DNA of 64,000 nucleotides from Ophiura sarsii (lineage: Eukaryota; Echinodermata; Ophiuroidea; Amphilepidida; Ophiuridae). Positions within the stretch are counted from its first letter, which is position 1; the number at the start of each line of letters is the position of its first letter. Both the position numbers and the translations under genes were made by a program. Shown in pieces: positions 53,115-64,000 of the stretch. Location of the stretch: NCBI GenBank assembly GCA_035610835.1, contig CM069449.1:58766183-58830182 (forward strand), written 5' to 3'. A model generated the notes under the pieces. It ran no database searches. It saw nothing but the letters and a program-made list of their open reading frames with translations, and had not been told where the DNA came from.

Positions 53115-53174
53115 GGATTCTCGCAGAAATATTCTGCGAGAATCCATTTGCGAGAATCCATTTGGATTCTCGCA
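53115..53174. repeat. Two adjacent perfect palindromes (GGATTCTCGCA)
   Basis: 53115-53145 (GGATTCTCGCAGA / inverted) and 53149-53174 (TGCGAGAATCCA-TT-TGGATTCTCGCA). The half-site GGATTCTCGCC recurs at 52820. No gene nearby. Confidence 0.85.
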
Positions 53175-54039
53175 GGATGTCGCGAAAGTACACCCCTGAA
53201 TTCGCAAGATTTATACAACGGATGAAATTCCCTTCATTTCTGATGTTCACCCTTCATTTTTTCCCAGGCTCAAATGTCATTGTTTTACTGCCCAAAACAA
53301 AGCGCTAGCATAGCATACATTTTGGCTATTGCCGCCATTATAATTGCATGCTTGGATTATTTTGGCTCATGGAGAGATAAAAAACTAAATTCTTAACCAA
53401 TTTGGAACTGATTCATAATTGGTAACAGATCTGTCATTTGAAAGCCCATACATTTAGCTTGTGTTGCATAATTTGAGTGTTCCATAATTTGACCGTTTGG
53501 CTGATTTTGGGTGACGAGTTCAAAATGCAAGTACATTATGTGCTACATACATGTACACGTGCATGTCACTTTTAACTATAATTCTCGTAGTTGTATTGTA
53601 TGTACATGATTGCAAGTCCAGTCCTGGTACTCTTGGATGAATTGGAAGCTTGGAAGGGGCTCTTAACGATTGGATTCTGGTAGCCTCTCCTGTAGACGAG
53701 CAATTTCATGCACAAAACTTGACAAACAATTAGTTACATGTACTTCAGTCACGTTTCTCCCTGTTGTAATTTGTACAAATTGCATTTGTATGATTCAATT
53801 CAAACCCATCTTCAAAAGGACTGTTATAAATCCAATGTACATGATTGTACAATACTTTGGTAATTTGTGGATCCGGGATGCACTGCCATTGAGGTCCAAA
53901 TGTCTATTATTCCTGATTTCAATGCCTAGCTCCTGATCATACTGCTTCCAATTGGTCATCCCTATTCTATCTGTACAAAAACAAAAAGATGCAATAAAAT
54001 TACTGAGTTTTAATCAAATGAATTAACCCTAACCCCGGT

Positions 54040-54185
54040 TTAGGGTTTTAGACCGGGATCACAATTTTCGAAGAAAAAACACCAACTAAATCGCCGGGCC
54101 TGGGAACCTGTCGGGATTCGATCCGGGGACCATCCGAATCCCAGCCCTATGTCCCATCCACTAAGCCACGCGTGGACGGCCCTCA
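54040..54185 (-). mobile_element. tRNA-derived SINE, reverse strand
   Basis: On the - strand CGTGGCTTAGTGGATGGG (A-box-like) and GGATCGAATCCCGAC (B-box-like, near consensus) are about 35 bp apart. The body then runs to a TTTAGGGTTTTAGACC-type region. Better boxes than the 23.7-kb copy. Confidence 0.65.
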
Positions 54186-54309
54186 GCTAACTATTGTAAT
54201 TGTAAAGGCTGCGGCTTGGTTGACTACGTCATCAAAAACCGGCGGCACAGGCGTTTGGAGATGGACTTACATGTAGCATTTTTTAGCATTCAGGGGGGTT
54301 TAGGGTTAA

Positions 54310-55373
54310 GGGAAGTGTCAACCCAAAATTAAAATATATGAAATTTATCAAGCACTGTAACTTTTAAACTAATAATGTAATGTCCATAAAAGTATACAAT
54401 TTATGAGTCGGAGAATCCATTTTTGGTATTAAATTTCCCAAAATATAGTGATTTCTACATTTTTGCCCAAAATCACTTTTTTTGGCGCCAACAATTTTCA
54501 GACAACCTAACAAAATCAGTTTTTGATTAAAAATTTCAAAATTTCACCACAATCATCTAAAGTCAATTATAAACACTTTTTTAGTTTTGAAAATATTGAC
54601 CAAAAAGTGCCAACAAAATGGTTTTTTTATCTCAAAAATCACATTTTTGGCACTTTTGGGTCAATATTTTCAAAACTAAACATTTTTAAGCCCAAAAAAA
54701 AAAGTGCCTCCTAGATATTCGACTTTAGATGATTTTGATGAAATTTTGAAAAATTTAATCAAAAATTGATTGTGTTAGGTTGTCTGAAAATTCCTTCAAA
54801 TTCGAACTTCTGAGAAAACATCGATTTAGTAAAAATATTGACATTTTCCACCATTTAAACCTAAATGTTCACGGAATGCACGGGCGTGTGAGCTAAAAAG
54901 CGAGTACATGTATACTATTATGAACAATCAAAATAAACTATCAGATTCAATTTATATTGTCACAATGTGAAGAAATTGGAAGAAAACTGAAATTTAAATG
55001 ATCGTAAGATTGGCCTTTGTTTACATTTTTAGACATGGTTTTGCGCTCTTTTGTTTTTCGCGTCTACGTCGCGGATATTAAGCGGCGCGTCCGGTATTAC
55101 GCACTGGAAGTTTCAGCGCGCGACGCAATGATCGGACAGCTGTCGCAGCATTTGAAAAGCGCGGAACTCCGCTTAAATTCCCGCCAAATAACAATGCGCC
55201 TTTTCCTGACTCAAACTTACCAGAATAACAATTTAAAATCACCCAAAAGAACGGGAAATAATCGCTTCCGATTAGTAACTTATTATGGTAATGATAGAAT
55301 ACATATAAAAGTATAAAATAATAGAGAAATATGAAATTCAATTTTTGAAACAAGTGCTGGGTTGACACTGCCC
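54310..55373. mobile_element. TTAA-flanked TIR element (1.06 kb), foldback inside
   Basis: GGGAAGTGTCAACCC at left, inverted GGGTTGACACTGCCC at right, TTAA on both sides (54306-54309, 55374-55377). The left half contains an imperfect foldback (54380-54800) related to 50455-51150; the right half is unrelated and CpG-richer (55017-55210). No transposase. TTAA suggests piggyBac-type mobilisation, though the GGG start is less usual for that group. Confidence 0.7.
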
Positions 55374-55628
55374 TTAATACCAAAATAAAGTCTCTCTTCT
55401 TGTATTTACTGTACCTGTGTATACATGTAGCAGTATTCTATACAGTTTATTGTTTTTTATGCACGCATATTTATCTTCCGTCTTGCTACGCACGACTGCG
55501 GCTCGAGTAGACACGTGCGTTTGCATTATGTGCTGCGTGAGTGTGACCCCCTAAAACAATTAAATTGTGTTTGCTGGTAAATAACATGAATTTACACAGA
55601 TATTACAACTTGTCAAGAGTGTCCGGGT

Positions 55629-55629
<1 letters not shown>

Positions 55630-55659
<30 letters not shown>
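55630..55659 (+). repeat. Poly-C run (30 C)
   Basis: Uninterrupted cytosine run followed by CCCC-containing sequence; length likely unreliable. Confidence 0.95.
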
Positions 55660-55661
<2 letters not shown>

Positions 55662-56415
55662 CCCCACCCAGCATTTCTGAAGGTCCTGCGCCGCCTGCCT
55701 GAGCTGTGTGGCTGGATGGTGATCAGAATATAAATGTGTGTGAATGTGTTCAAATTTATTTTATTTTATTTATTTAATACAAATTGTTGTATAATATACC
55801 TACCTCTAATTTGAATTGAAGTACGCATCCGATTCTTGGCCTTCACTTTTTATTCTCAGTCATGATAAGGCTAAAAGCATCGCCCGGTCATAGCCCCTGC
55901 TGGATCTCGGCCCGGGATTGAAAATGATTGATCCATCTCCGGGATCCATCTATTCTTAAATGTACAAACAGCTAGCATTCTATTCTGTATTCGTTGAGTT
56001 GACCTGTCCTTTGTTGTTAATAAGCATGTTCATTATGTTGCCATTCAACCCATTGTTGGTGTGTATCACACAAATTGTGTATACACATAGGCTATAATAA
56101 TATAGCACTGTGACTGTTCGTTGTACACTCACGCAGATCAATGTGGATAATGTACTGTTACACTTGCAGTATAACACTGAGTCTGATGCATGTACAAATT
56201 GTAAGGTAATACTAAATACGCATACGTAATTTACGGAAGCTTACTTCATCCATTTATATTTTGTAGTTAGTTGGCTACTCTGTTAGCTGTCGCCCGAGCT
56301 GTCGTCCATTACATTGCGTAGTAGACTAGTAGTACTAGTGACCTTGTATAAATGTCGTTTGTGAGCTTTCAATAATTCGGATTCAGTCAATTGCAAGATG
56401 AGAATGAGAAATTAC
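55660..56415. other. Intergenic; no gene recognised
   Basis: No ORF with family features and no repeat border identified before the macrosatellite. Confidence 0.5.
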
Positions 56416-59400
56416 GTGTGTTAAAGGGCGCACAGCACTAAATCACTCCTCGTTTTGTGTAATGGTAGTAAGTTCCGGCAAAAACAAAAAACGATTTTGT
56501 GATTAATGGGGTCCTTTGGGAATCAGTTTGGCGTGAGGATAGCGTTTCATAATTAAAATGAAAGATAATCTCTTGTACTTTGATCAGGATATTGCAAAAT
56601 ATTGATTTTCGATTGTATTGAAAATTTATCACGTGTATGAACATACGTGATCGGAGGCGGTTAGAAGGCCAGCGTCCGGGCTGAAAATAGGGGTGGCGCT
56701 GTTTAAATGATCGTATCGTAAAATCGAATTGGAAGGTGTAACACTTCTTGACGATTTTATGAAATTTGAATGTTTGTTTATTAGAATAAAGCATTCGAGA
56801 CGTTCCAAAAATGGTTACTAAGGGCCCAAAATAGCGACTCTTTTAGCCCTAATTTACATGTAATCCAATGGGCGGTATATTTAGTGCTGTGCCCCCTTGT
56901 AACACGCAGTGGTGACACTCGATTTATATCGATTGTATTGATTTTGAGTCTATAAAAGAGGTAATTTTATCTTAATTTCAAAGAAAATCATATTTCTGTC
57001 CATGTCATACATAAATATCATGAACACGACCCAATTTTCTTACAAATTTGGAGCAAAAACAGTTGAAGAGCATCATTTTACTAACATTTCCTTTTTTTTA
57101 TATTTTACTCACAATAATGGACCCCTCGCCATGGTTATCCGATTATAAACCTACATATCTATGCTCGTTTTATCAATCAGGGGCTTAACAAATAAAGTTG
57201 AAATAAATGTTTTTAAACCCATTTGTCATTGATATCAAATTATGTCGGGGGGGGGGGGGGGTGACCAGGTTAAATTTGGGCCTAAATTAAGACAAAAATA
57301 AGGCTTTTAATGTATCAAAATGTCAATAACAGTACTCTGGGCAATTCCCTAGAGGATATAACCCAACATAAATTACATTGGGAGTTTACCTGACACACGA
57401 TACATTATACGTGACAGATAAAAAGACAATTTAGGCCTATTATTAATTCAAAATTGAAACGTTTTTTACCCATACCCCTAAAATTCGGCAATTTTGGACC
57501 TACACTTTTTACATTTGTATCTAAGGTTTGATATAGGGTGTGCACGCCATTGCGTAATCAGTTTCATGGTTCATCGGGTTATTAAAACATTGCATATATA
57601 TACTTTTAAGATAATATGAAACATAAATAGTCTCATTAACATCTCATGATGAATGAAAGAGATTATAAAAACATAGAAATTCTGCAAAATGGCCTTAAAG
57701 TGCCCAAAATTCGAACATTAGAAATTGAGTATCGATGCGTTAAGTAACATAACTTTAGTTAGAGGTGGTATATAATTTAACTATTTTGACAGTTTATCTT
57801 GATATTACTTGGTGTTTACAAAAATGCAACAAAAAAAAGTGTTTATTTTTTTTATTGTGTGTTAAAGGGCGCACAGCACTAAATCACTCCTCGTTTTGTG
57901 TAATGGTAGTAAGTTCCGGCAAAAACAAAAAACGATTTTGTGATTAATGGGGTCCTTTGGGAATCAGTTTGGCGTGAGGATAGCGTTTCATAATTAAAAT
58001 GAAAGATAATCTCTTGTACTTTGATCAGGATATTGCAAAATATTGATTTTCGATTGTATTGAAAATTTATCACGTGTATGAACATACGTGATCGGAGGCG
58101 GTTAGAAGGCCAGCGTCCGGGCTGAAAATAGGGGTGGCGCTGTTTAAATGATCGTATCGTAAAATCGAATTGGAAGGTGTAACACTTCTTGACGATTTTA
58201 TGAAATTTGAATGTTTGTTTATTAGAATAAAGCATTCGAGACGTTCCAAAAATGGTTACTAAGGGCCCAAAATAGCGACTCTTTTAGCCCTAATTTACAT
58301 GTAATCCAATGGGCGGTATATTTAGTGCTGTGCCCCCTTGTAACACGCAGTGGTGACACTCGATTTATATCGATTGTATTGATTTTGAGTCTATAAAAGA
58401 GGTAATTTTATCTTAATTTCAAAGAAAATCATATTTCTGTCCATGTCATACATAAATATCATGAACACGACCCAATTTTCTTACAAATTTGGAGCAAAAA
58501 CAGTTGAAGAGCATCATTTTACTAACATTTCCTTTTTTTTATATTTTACTCACAATAATGGACCCCTCGCCATGGTTATCCGATTATAAACCTACATATC
58601 TATGCTCGTTTTATCAATCAGGGGCTTAACAAATAAAGTTGAAATAAATGTTTTTAAACCCATTTGTCATTGATATCAAATTATGTCGGGGGGGGGGGGG
58701 GGTGACCAGGTTAAATTTGGGCCTAAATTAAGACAAAAATAAGGCTTTTAATGTATCAAAATGTCAATAACAGTACTCTGGGCAATTCCCTAGAGGATAT
58801 AACCCAACATAAATTACATTGGGAGTTTACCTGACACACGATACATTATACGTGACAGATAAAAAGACAATTTAGGCCTATTATTAATTCAAAATTGAAA
58901 CGTTTTTTACCCATACCCCTAAAATTCGGCAATTTTGGACCTACACTTTTTACATTTGTATCTAAGGTTTGATATAGGGTGTGCACGCCATTGCGTAATC
59001 AGTTTCATGGTTCATCGGGTTATTAAAACATTGCATATATATACTTTTAAGATAATATGAAACATAAATAGTCTCATTAACATCTCATGATGAATGAAAG
59101 AGATTATAAAAACATAGAAATTCTGCAAAATGGCCTTAAAGTGCCCAAAATTCGAACATTAGAAATTGAGTATCGATGCGTTAAGTAACATAACTTTAGT
59201 TAGAGGTGGTATATAATTTAACTATTTTGACAGTTTATCTTGATATTACTTGGTGTTTACAAAAATGCAACAAAAAAAAGTGTTTATTTTTTTTATTGTG
59301 TGTTAAAGGGCGCACAGCACTAAATCACTCCTCGTTTTGTGTAATGGTAGTAAGTTCCGGCAAAAACAAAAAACGATTTTGTGATTAATGGGGTCCTTTG

Positions 59401-62400
59401 GGAATCAGTTTGGCGTGAGGATAGCGTTTCATAATTAAAATGAAAGATAATCTCTTGTACTTTGATCAGGATATTGCAAAATATTGATTTTCGATTGTAT
59501 TGAAAATTTATCACGTGTATGAACATACGTGATCGGAGGCGGTTAGAAGGCCAGCGTCCGGGCTGAAAATAGGGGTGGCGCTGTTTAAATGATCGTATCG
59601 TAAAATCGAATTGGAAGGTGTAACACTTCTTGACGATTTTATGAAATTTGAATGTTTGTTTATTAGAATAAAGCATTCGAGACGTTCCAAAAATGGTTAC
59701 TAAGGGCCCAAAATAGCGACTCTTTTAGCCCTAATTTACATGTAATCCAATGGGCGGTATATTTAGTGCTGTGCCCCCTTGTAACACGCAGTGGTGACAC
59801 TCGATTTATATCGATTGTATTGATTTTGAGTCTATAAAAGAGGTAATTTTATCTTAATTTCAAAGAAAATCATATTTCTGTCCATGTCATACATAAATAT
59901 CATGAACACGACCCAATTTTCTTACAAATTTGGAGCAAAAACAGTTGAAGAGCATCATTTTACTAACATTTCCTTTTTTTTATATTTTACTCACAATAAT
60001 GGACCCCTCGCCATGGTTATCCGATTATAAACCTACATATCTATGCTCGTTTTATCAATCAGGGGCTTAACAAATAAAGTTGAAATAAATGTTTTTAAAC
60101 CCATTTGTCATTGATATCAAATTATGTCGGGGGGGGGGGGGGGTGACCAGGTTAAATTTGGGCCTAAATTAAGACAAAAATAAGGCTTTTAATGTATCAA
60201 AATGTCAATAACAGTACTCTGGGCAATTCCCTAGAGGATATAACCCAACATAAATTACATTGGGAGTTTACCTGACACACGATACATTATACGTGACAGA
60301 TAAAAAGACAATTTAGGCCTATTATTAATTCAAAATTGAAACGTTTTTTACCCATACCCCTAAAATTCGGCAATTTTGGACCTACACTTTTTACATTTGT
60401 ATCTAAGGTTTGATATAGGGTGTGCACGCCATTGCGTAATCAGTTTCATGGTTCATCGGGTTATTAAAACATTGCATATATATACTTTTAAGATAATATG
60501 AAACATAAATAGTCTCATTAACATCTCATGATGAATGAAAGAGATTATAAAAACATAGAAATTCTGCAAAATGGCCTTAAAGTGCCCAAAATTCGAACAT
60601 TAGAAATTGAGTATCGATGCGTTAAGTAACATAACTTTAGTTAGAGGTGGTATATAATTTAACTATTTTGACAGTTTATCTTGATATTACTTGGTGTTTA
60701 CAAAAATGCAACAAAAAAAAGTGTTTATTTTTTTTATTGTGTGTTAAAGGGCGCACAGCACTAAATCACTCCTCGTTTTGTGTAATGGTAGTAAGTTCCG
60801 GCAAAAACAAAAAACGATTTTGTGATTAATGGGGTCCTTTGGGAATCAGTTTGGCGTGAGGATAGCGTTTCATAATTAAAATGAAAGATAATCTCTTGTA
60901 CTTTGATCAGGATATTGCAAAATATTGATTTTCGATTGTATTGAAAATTTATCACGTGTATGAACATACGTGATCGGAGGCGGTTAGAAGGCCAGCGTCC
61001 GGGCTGAAAATAGGGGTGGCGCTGTTTAAATGATCGTATCGTAAAATCGAATTGGAAGGTGTAACACTTCTTGACGATTTTATGAAATTTGAATGTTTGT
61101 TTATTAGAATAAAGCATTCGAGACGTTCCAAAAATGGTTACTAAGGGCCCAAAATAGCGACTCTTTTAGCCCTAATTTACATGTAATCCAATGGGCGGTA
61201 TATTTAGTGCTGTGCCCCCTTGTAACACGCAGTGGTGACACTCGATTTATATCGATTGTATTGATTTTGAGTCTATAAAAGAGGTAATTTTATCTTAATT
61301 TCAAAGAAAATCATATTTCTGTCCATGTCATACATAAATATCATGAACACGACCCAATTTTCTTACAAATTTGGAGCAAAAACAGTTGAAGAGCATCATT
61401 TTACTAACATTTCCTTTTTTTTATATTTTACTCACAATAATGGACCCCTCGCCATGGTTATCCGATTATAAACCTACATATCTATGCTCGTTTTATCAAT
61501 CAGGGGCTTAACAAATAAAGTTGAAATAAATGTTTTTAAACCCATTTGTCATTGATATCAAATTATGTCGGGGGGGGGGGGGGTGACCAGGTTAAATTTG
61601 GGCCTAAATTAAGACAAAAATAAGGCTTTTAATGTATCAAAATGTCAATAACAGTACTCTGGGCAATTCCCTAGAGGATATAACCCAACATAAATTACAT
61701 TGGGAGTTTACCTGACACACGATACATTATACGTGACAGATAAAAAGACAATTTAGGCCTATTATTAATTCAAAATTGAAACGTTTTTTACCCATACCCC
61801 TAAAATTCGGCAATTTTGGACCTACACTTTTTACATTTGTATCTAAGGTTTGATATAGGGTGTGCACGCCATTGCGTAATCAGTTTCATGGTTCATCGGG
61901 TTATTAAAACATTGCATATATATACTTTTAAGATAATATGAAACATAAATAGTCTCATTAACATCTCATGATGAATGAAAGAGATTATAAAAACATAGAA
62001 ATTCTGCAAAATGGCCTTAAAGTGCCCAAAATTCGAACATTAGAAATTGAGTATCGATGCGTTAAGTAACATAACTTTAGTTAGAGGTGGTATATAATTT
62101 AACTATTTTGACAGTTTATCTTGATATTACTTGGTGTTTACAAAAATGCAACAAAAAAAAGTGTTTATTTTTTTTATTGTGTGTTAAAGGGCGCACAGCA
62201 CTAAATCACTCCTCGTTTTGTGTAATGGTAGTAAGTTCCGGCAAAAACAAAAAACGATTTTGTGATTAATGGGGTCCTTTGGGAATCAGTTTGGCGTGAG
62301 GATAGCGTTTCATAATTAAAATGAAAGATAATCTCTTGTACTTTGATCAGGATATTGCAAAATATTGATTTTCGATTGTATTGAAAATTTATCACGTGTA

Positions 62401-62661
62401 TGAACATACGTGATCGGAGGCGGTTAGAAGGCCAGCGTCCGGGCTGAAAATAGGGGTGGCGCTGTTTAAATGATCGTATCGTAAAATCGAATTGGAAGGT
62501 GTAACACTTCTTGACGATTTTATGAAATTTGAATGTTTGTTTATTAGAATAAAGCATTCGAGACGTTCCAAAAATGGTTACTAAGGGCCCAAAATAGCGA
62601 CTCTTTTAGCCCTAATTTACATGTAATCCAATGGGCGGTATATTTAGTGCTGTGCCCCCTT
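56416..62661. repeat. 1,441-bp macrosatellite bounded by MITE ends (5 MITE + 4 spacers)
   Basis: Period 1,441 bp: unit starts at 56416, 57857, 59298, 60739, 62179. The only length change I found is one G in a homopolymer (15 G in units 1-3, 14 in unit 4). Each unit is a 475-bp MITE plus a 966-bp spacer. The array opens with a MITE and closes exactly at the right TIR of the fifth MITE (62661), where it changes to unrelated sequence. Frames of 118 aa (-) and 60 aa (+) recur in each unit but look like non-coding translations. Confidence 0.95.
56424..56898. mobile_element. 475-bp MITE, first of five copies in the array
   Basis: TIR AAGGGCGCACAGCACTAAAT / inverted ATTTAGTGCTGTGCCCCCTT. Further copies start at 57865, 59306, 60747 and 62187. 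No clear TSD. It includes GATCGGAGGCGGTTAGAAGG and a 118-codon reverse frame with no family features. Confidence 0.75.
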
Positions 62662-62783
62662 CATAACGCAACGGTCATGACGATGATTCAAACGGTATAA
62701 CCTCTACACTGGCCGAGTAGTTAACGATAGATGCACAATCTGACGCAATTTGTTAAACGATGACTAGATCAGTGTAAGAGACT

Positions 62784-62833
62784 GATTTTTGATTTTGATT
62801 TTGATTTTGATTTTGATTTTGATTTTGATTTTG
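62784..62833 (+). repeat. GATTTT hexanucleotide microsatellite
   Basis: About eight GATTTT units; gives KIKIKIK on the reverse strand. Confidence 0.95.
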
Positions 62834-62940
62834 GCCCAGCGTCGATAGGACCTGACTCGATTTAAAAAAAATGAATTTAGGGAAATACACGCTGAGACAG
62901 GGAACCGGTGTTCGGAGGGGCGGCGTATAGGGTTTTCAAT

Positions 62941-63082
62941 GGGGGGTGGGGGGGGGGGGGGGGGGGGGGGGGGGTAAATACACTGCAACATGCACTGGGG
63001 ACACCATACATACAGGTACATGACACTGCACTATGTAGTCTTGACTCTAACAAACTGGGAAGTGTGGGGGGGGGGGGGGGGG
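62941..63082 (+). repeat. Poly-G runs flanking a short unique segment
   Basis: Two long G tracts (about 62941-62974 and 63066-63082), each next to GT(A/G)(A/T)AT(A/T)-like sequence, with ACACTGCAACATGCACTGG between. Likely assembly-sensitive; can form G-quadruplexes. Confidence 0.8.
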
Positions 63083-63329
63083 TGTATTTATTCATTTCAG
63101 TGAATTTATTAATTTATTAATTCATTCATTAATTACTTTGTTTATTATATTATTATTATTATTATGATCAATCGCTACGGCCCTTTTTGCAATAATTTGT
63201 TGTTGGCATTGGGCTGCCGGGTGATGATAGATAAACGGCAGCACCAGCATCGACATTTTAGGGACACAAAGTAAGTGCCTTATTATGCTAAAATTGCATT
63301 TTTTTTCTAATTTTAACTAAATAGGGTGT

Positions 63330-63418
63330 TTTTTTGTGAGGGGGGGGGGGGGTAGGGGTGGGGCACAACAACATTTTGGGGGAAATGCCCCTTGTCCCCC
63401 TGGCGCCGCCACTGGGGA
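63330..63418 (-). mobile_element. hAT-like terminus (CAGTGGCGGCGCCAGGG on reverse strand)
   Basis: Reverse complement begins CAGTGGCGGCGCCAGGGGGA, like the terminus at 21113, followed by a poly-G/C stretch. Partner end not found. Confidence 0.4.
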
Positions 63419-63419
63419 A

Positions 63420-64000
63420 AAGCAATAAAAGCAATAAACACGTTAGTATAGGGGAAGGTGGGGTAATGGCGGACGCGGGGTAATCGCGGACAGGGCTGTA
63501 TCTAAAGGCAGGTGAAAGAAGGTGGTATTTTGCCACCCTATGATGTTAGGTGCCTCTCCATTGAAATCACACAAAACCAACCTTGGCCTATACTATGTAT
63601 GAATACTATGATTTCCCTTTTCTCAGCCACCAACTAAGTTTTACCGTAGGTCTATACAAAACAGATTATTCAGAGCCATTCGTCAAAGTCTATCTCAAAA
63701 CTAAACCAATACTAGGCATGTTTATGCCGCGTGGACTAAAGTCTTAAGGAATAGATAATCAGGCAAAATGGTGTGTCAAATCTTTATCATCAACTCTTAT
63801 CATTCAGCACCGTTCATCAACAACGGTGCTCCTTTGGTCAAGAGGAATTTCCTTCTTTCGGGTCCAAACCTGGGGCGCACCACCAAGCGCCGTTTAACTG
63901 AGATATTTTACACTAAACTTTAATTCCAACTCAAATTAAAGCAGTTAAAGTTAACCGATCATATTCACTATCATTCAAAGCTTTCATTAATATCACAGGT
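63420..64000. other. Right edge; no gene recognised
   Basis: Contains GGTGGGGTAATGGCGGACGC and GGGGTAATCGCGGACAGGG repeats (63458-63500) but no coding region or element border. Confidence 0.5.

Noticed and set aside
56438..62557. 118-aa and 60-aa frames recurring in every macrosatellite unit
   Set aside because: They are copies of one non-coding stretch; composition is not protein-like and there is no codon-biased variation to test.
62764..63095. Proline- and lysine-isoleucine-rich reverse frames
   Set aside because: Translations of poly-G and GATTTT microsatellites.

Overview
This is animal nuclear DNA. It is AT-rich and intron-rich, with GT-AG splice sites, no operons, and more repeat than gene. 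Two housekeeping genes can be rebuilt exon by exon. ETFB (electron transfer flavoprotein beta, + strand, 8.1-13.5 kb) lacks only its first exon. PSMC4/Rpt3 (26S proteasome ATPase 6B, - strand, 38.3-19.1 kb) is complete: 10 coding exons, 412 aa. The genes converge tail to tail. Both proteins are close to their vertebrate orthologues. Together with Penelope-like, Ty3/Gypsy and CR1/jockey-type elements and many TA-flanked MITEs, this suggests a marine invertebrate deuterostome (echinoderm or hemichordate-like). That assignment is inference and I cannot name a species.

Layout. 0.2-7.3 kb: a young LTR retrotransposon with 1.6-kb LTRs, a PBS and a PPT but no coding capacity. 8.1-13.5 kb: ETFB, with a 3'UTR intron that holds a diverged duplicate of its terminal exon. 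13.6-18.3 kb: intergenic, packed with foldback and TA-flanked MITEs. 19.1-38.3 kb: PSMC4. Its introns carry a LINE RT fragment (21.2-22.4 kb), MITEs, a tRNA-derived SINE, partial duplications of exon 4 and exon 5 ends, a Penelope 3' fragment (31.2-32.1 kb) and a rearranged Gypsy element (32.6-37.8 kb). In the Gypsy element the gag-protease block is inverted relative to the LTR/PPT polarity, and a C2H2-finger ORF is present.

38.3-64 kb holds no recognisable host gene. It contains a near-perfect 100-bp-arm hairpin (40.6 kb), arrays of CGTAT-like words phased every 10-11 bp (44.4-46.3 kb), a 112-bp satellite (46.6-47.1 kb), a minisatellite inside an inverted-repeat element (47.3-47.8 kb), a tandem duplication that preserves an empty MITE site (48-49.4 kb), a roughly 184-bp array keeping one 14-mer invariant (51.6-52.5 kb), a TTAA-flanked element (54.3-55.4 kb), and a 1,441-bp macrosatellite (56.4-62.7 kb) that begins and ends exactly at MITE termini.

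The two host genes act in separate pathways (mitochondrial electron transfer; protein degradation) and I see no functional link beyond adjacency. Everything was read by eye. Splice sites were chosen by consensus, reading frame and family knowledge; repeat borders are approximate unless a target-site duplication is stated.
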